Shown: piece after piece, positions 14,344 through 15,142 of the stretch
Layout: every line of letters begins with the position of its first letter
Position numbering within the stretch: the first letter of the stretch is position 1
From: Deltaproteobacteria bacterium
GTDB taxonomy: Bacteria > Desulfobacterota > GWC2-55-46
Assembly: GCA_016218095.1 (NCBI GenBank)
Contig: JACREV010000092.1
Span: 1-15,142 of the forward strand
Length of the DNA: 15,142 nt
Direction of reading: 5' to 3'
Translations under genes and position numbers: made by a program
The notes under the pieces: model-generated
What the model saw: the letters and a program-made list of their open reading frames with translations, nothing else
The model's database searches: none
Told to the model about the DNA's origin: nothing

Positions 14344-15142
14344 CTACTCATAAGCCAGCGCTTCCCGGGTGGATACCTTGATTGCCATCCGTGCCGGAAT
14401 GCGGCTGGCTAACCAGCCAAAAACAATGGTAGCTATCAGAGTTATTACAAAACCAGTGTAACTAAAGGCCGGTCGAAGCGCGACATCCAGCATTAAATTG
14501 CCGAAAAACTTCGCCGCGATTACGCTGAGAGGCCACGACAGCAACAATCCAAGAAGAATACTGGCAACACTTACTATCATGCCCTCAATGACGAACAGGT
14601 TGTAGATTATTTTAGGAGTAGCGCCGATTGCCCGGAGGACGCCGATCTCGCGGGTCCTCTCCATAATATTGATGCTTGTGGCGGATGCCATTCCCATCGC
14701 GCTCACCACGAGCACCAGCATGGCGAAGAAAACGATTGTCACGAGAACTATATACAAGTGATCGTAGATGATTTTTACCCGTTCCGCCTGCATCATCACA
14801 TAGAGGATTTGCAGGTCGGATGGTGCAATTGCTCTCTCAACATCTCTTTTTAGAGCCATAACCTTGTCGAAACTTTTGTCCTTGGCAACAAACATCAAAC
14901 TGTTGATGTAGTGATTGGGATTGGCAATGCCGTCATACAGGTCTTTGTCCATATAAATCTTCGGTTTTTCAAGTTCATCAACGATCCCGACCAATTTTGC
15001 CTTGAGTTGTTTTCCCCTGATACTCAATGTTTGATAACTACCCACTGCCGGATGGTTATAAAGCACCGCCGCTTCCTGGTTCATCACTATCTCGGGTTCG
15101 ATCGAACCACTCAGCCAACGCCCTTCGATGGACCTGAAAGCA
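14344..15142 (-). CDS. FtsX/MacB-type ABC transporter permease, C-terminal part; 5' end outside window
   Basis: This is the permease subunit of a MacB/LolC-like ABC system that couples cytoplasmic ATP hydrolysis to work on lipoproteins, peptides or drugs in the envelope. The frame is open to the window edge, with codons before the GTG at 15087 reading GRWLSGSIEPEIVMNQEAA, a typical MacB periplasmic-core segment, so the start is outside. About 266 residues are present: the end of the periplasmic core, then three membrane helices (LYIVLVTIVFFAMLVLVVSA; GMIVSVASILLGLLLSW; FVITLIATIVFGWLAS) with the FtsX signature INIMERTREIGVLRAIGA between the first two. It ends STREALAYE, as in many relatives. 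The usual ATPase and periplasmic adaptor genes would lie beyond the window. Base composition is lower in GC than comEC and earlier genes, hinting at a different origin. Substrate cannot be told. Confidence 0.88.
   Translation of the reverse strand, partial: AFRSIEGRWLSGSIEPEIVMNQEAAVLYNHPAVGSYQTLSIRGKQLKAKLVGIVDELEKPKIYMDKDLYDGIANPNHYINSLMFVAKDKSFDKVMALKRDVERAIAPSDLQILYVMMQAERVKIIYDHLYIVLVTIVFFAMLVLVVSAMGMASATSINIMERTREIGVLRAIGATPKIIYNLFVIEGMIVSVASILLGLLLSWPLSVIAAKFFGNLMLDVALRPAFSYTGFVITLIATIVFGWLASRIPARMAIKVSTREALAYE

Overview
The window reads as bacterial chromosome from a GC-rich organism. The heavy use of AGG (Arg) and ATA (Ile) codons, the mix of genes and the palindromic intergenic repeats fit a Desulfobacterota- or Nitrospirota-like lineage. 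That placement is an inference from style only; no rRNA or other taxonomic marker is present. Putative sigma-70 promoters are close to consensus (TTGAC[T/C], 17-18 nt spacer, TATAAT) and settle several start codons.

Layout. (1) 2-2774, plus strand: the 3' part of lon, then thiL 7 nt later; thiL carries a perfect 38-nt palindrome inside its coding sequence. (2) 2871-6644, plus strand: a compact chemosensory operon behind its own promoter, with an MCP lacking an external sensor domain, CheW, CheY and a CheA without an evident P2 domain. No cheR or cheB is in the window. (3) 6716-9032, plus strand: larB and larC of nickel-pincer cofactor synthesis, separated by about 380 bases that are almost entirely nested palindromic repeats. 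(4) 9057-10013, plus strand: an MBL-fold hydrolase with two overlapping promoters. (5) 10014-10750: a gene-poor stretch with hairpins and repeats. (6) 10751-13763, minus strand: comEC and, behind a promoter starting inside the comEC 3' end, a small secreted DUF4124 protein with its own terminator. (7) 13764-15142: visibly AT-richer DNA with a 43-residue cysteine-rich zinc-ribbon-like microprotein (minus) and the C-terminal part of an FtsX/MacB-type ABC permease (minus) running off the window end.

How the genes work together: MCP-CheW-CheY-CheA should form one signalling array. LarB and LarC catalyse the first and last steps of one cofactor pathway, but LarE and the lactate racemase LarA are not here. 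ComEC is the DNA-uptake channel. Lon and ThiL are housekeeping proteins. I see no complete novel defence, mobile or biosynthetic system. The least expected items are the palindrome inside thiL, the zinc-ribbon microprotein, and the structured gene-free region at 10.0-10.75 kb.
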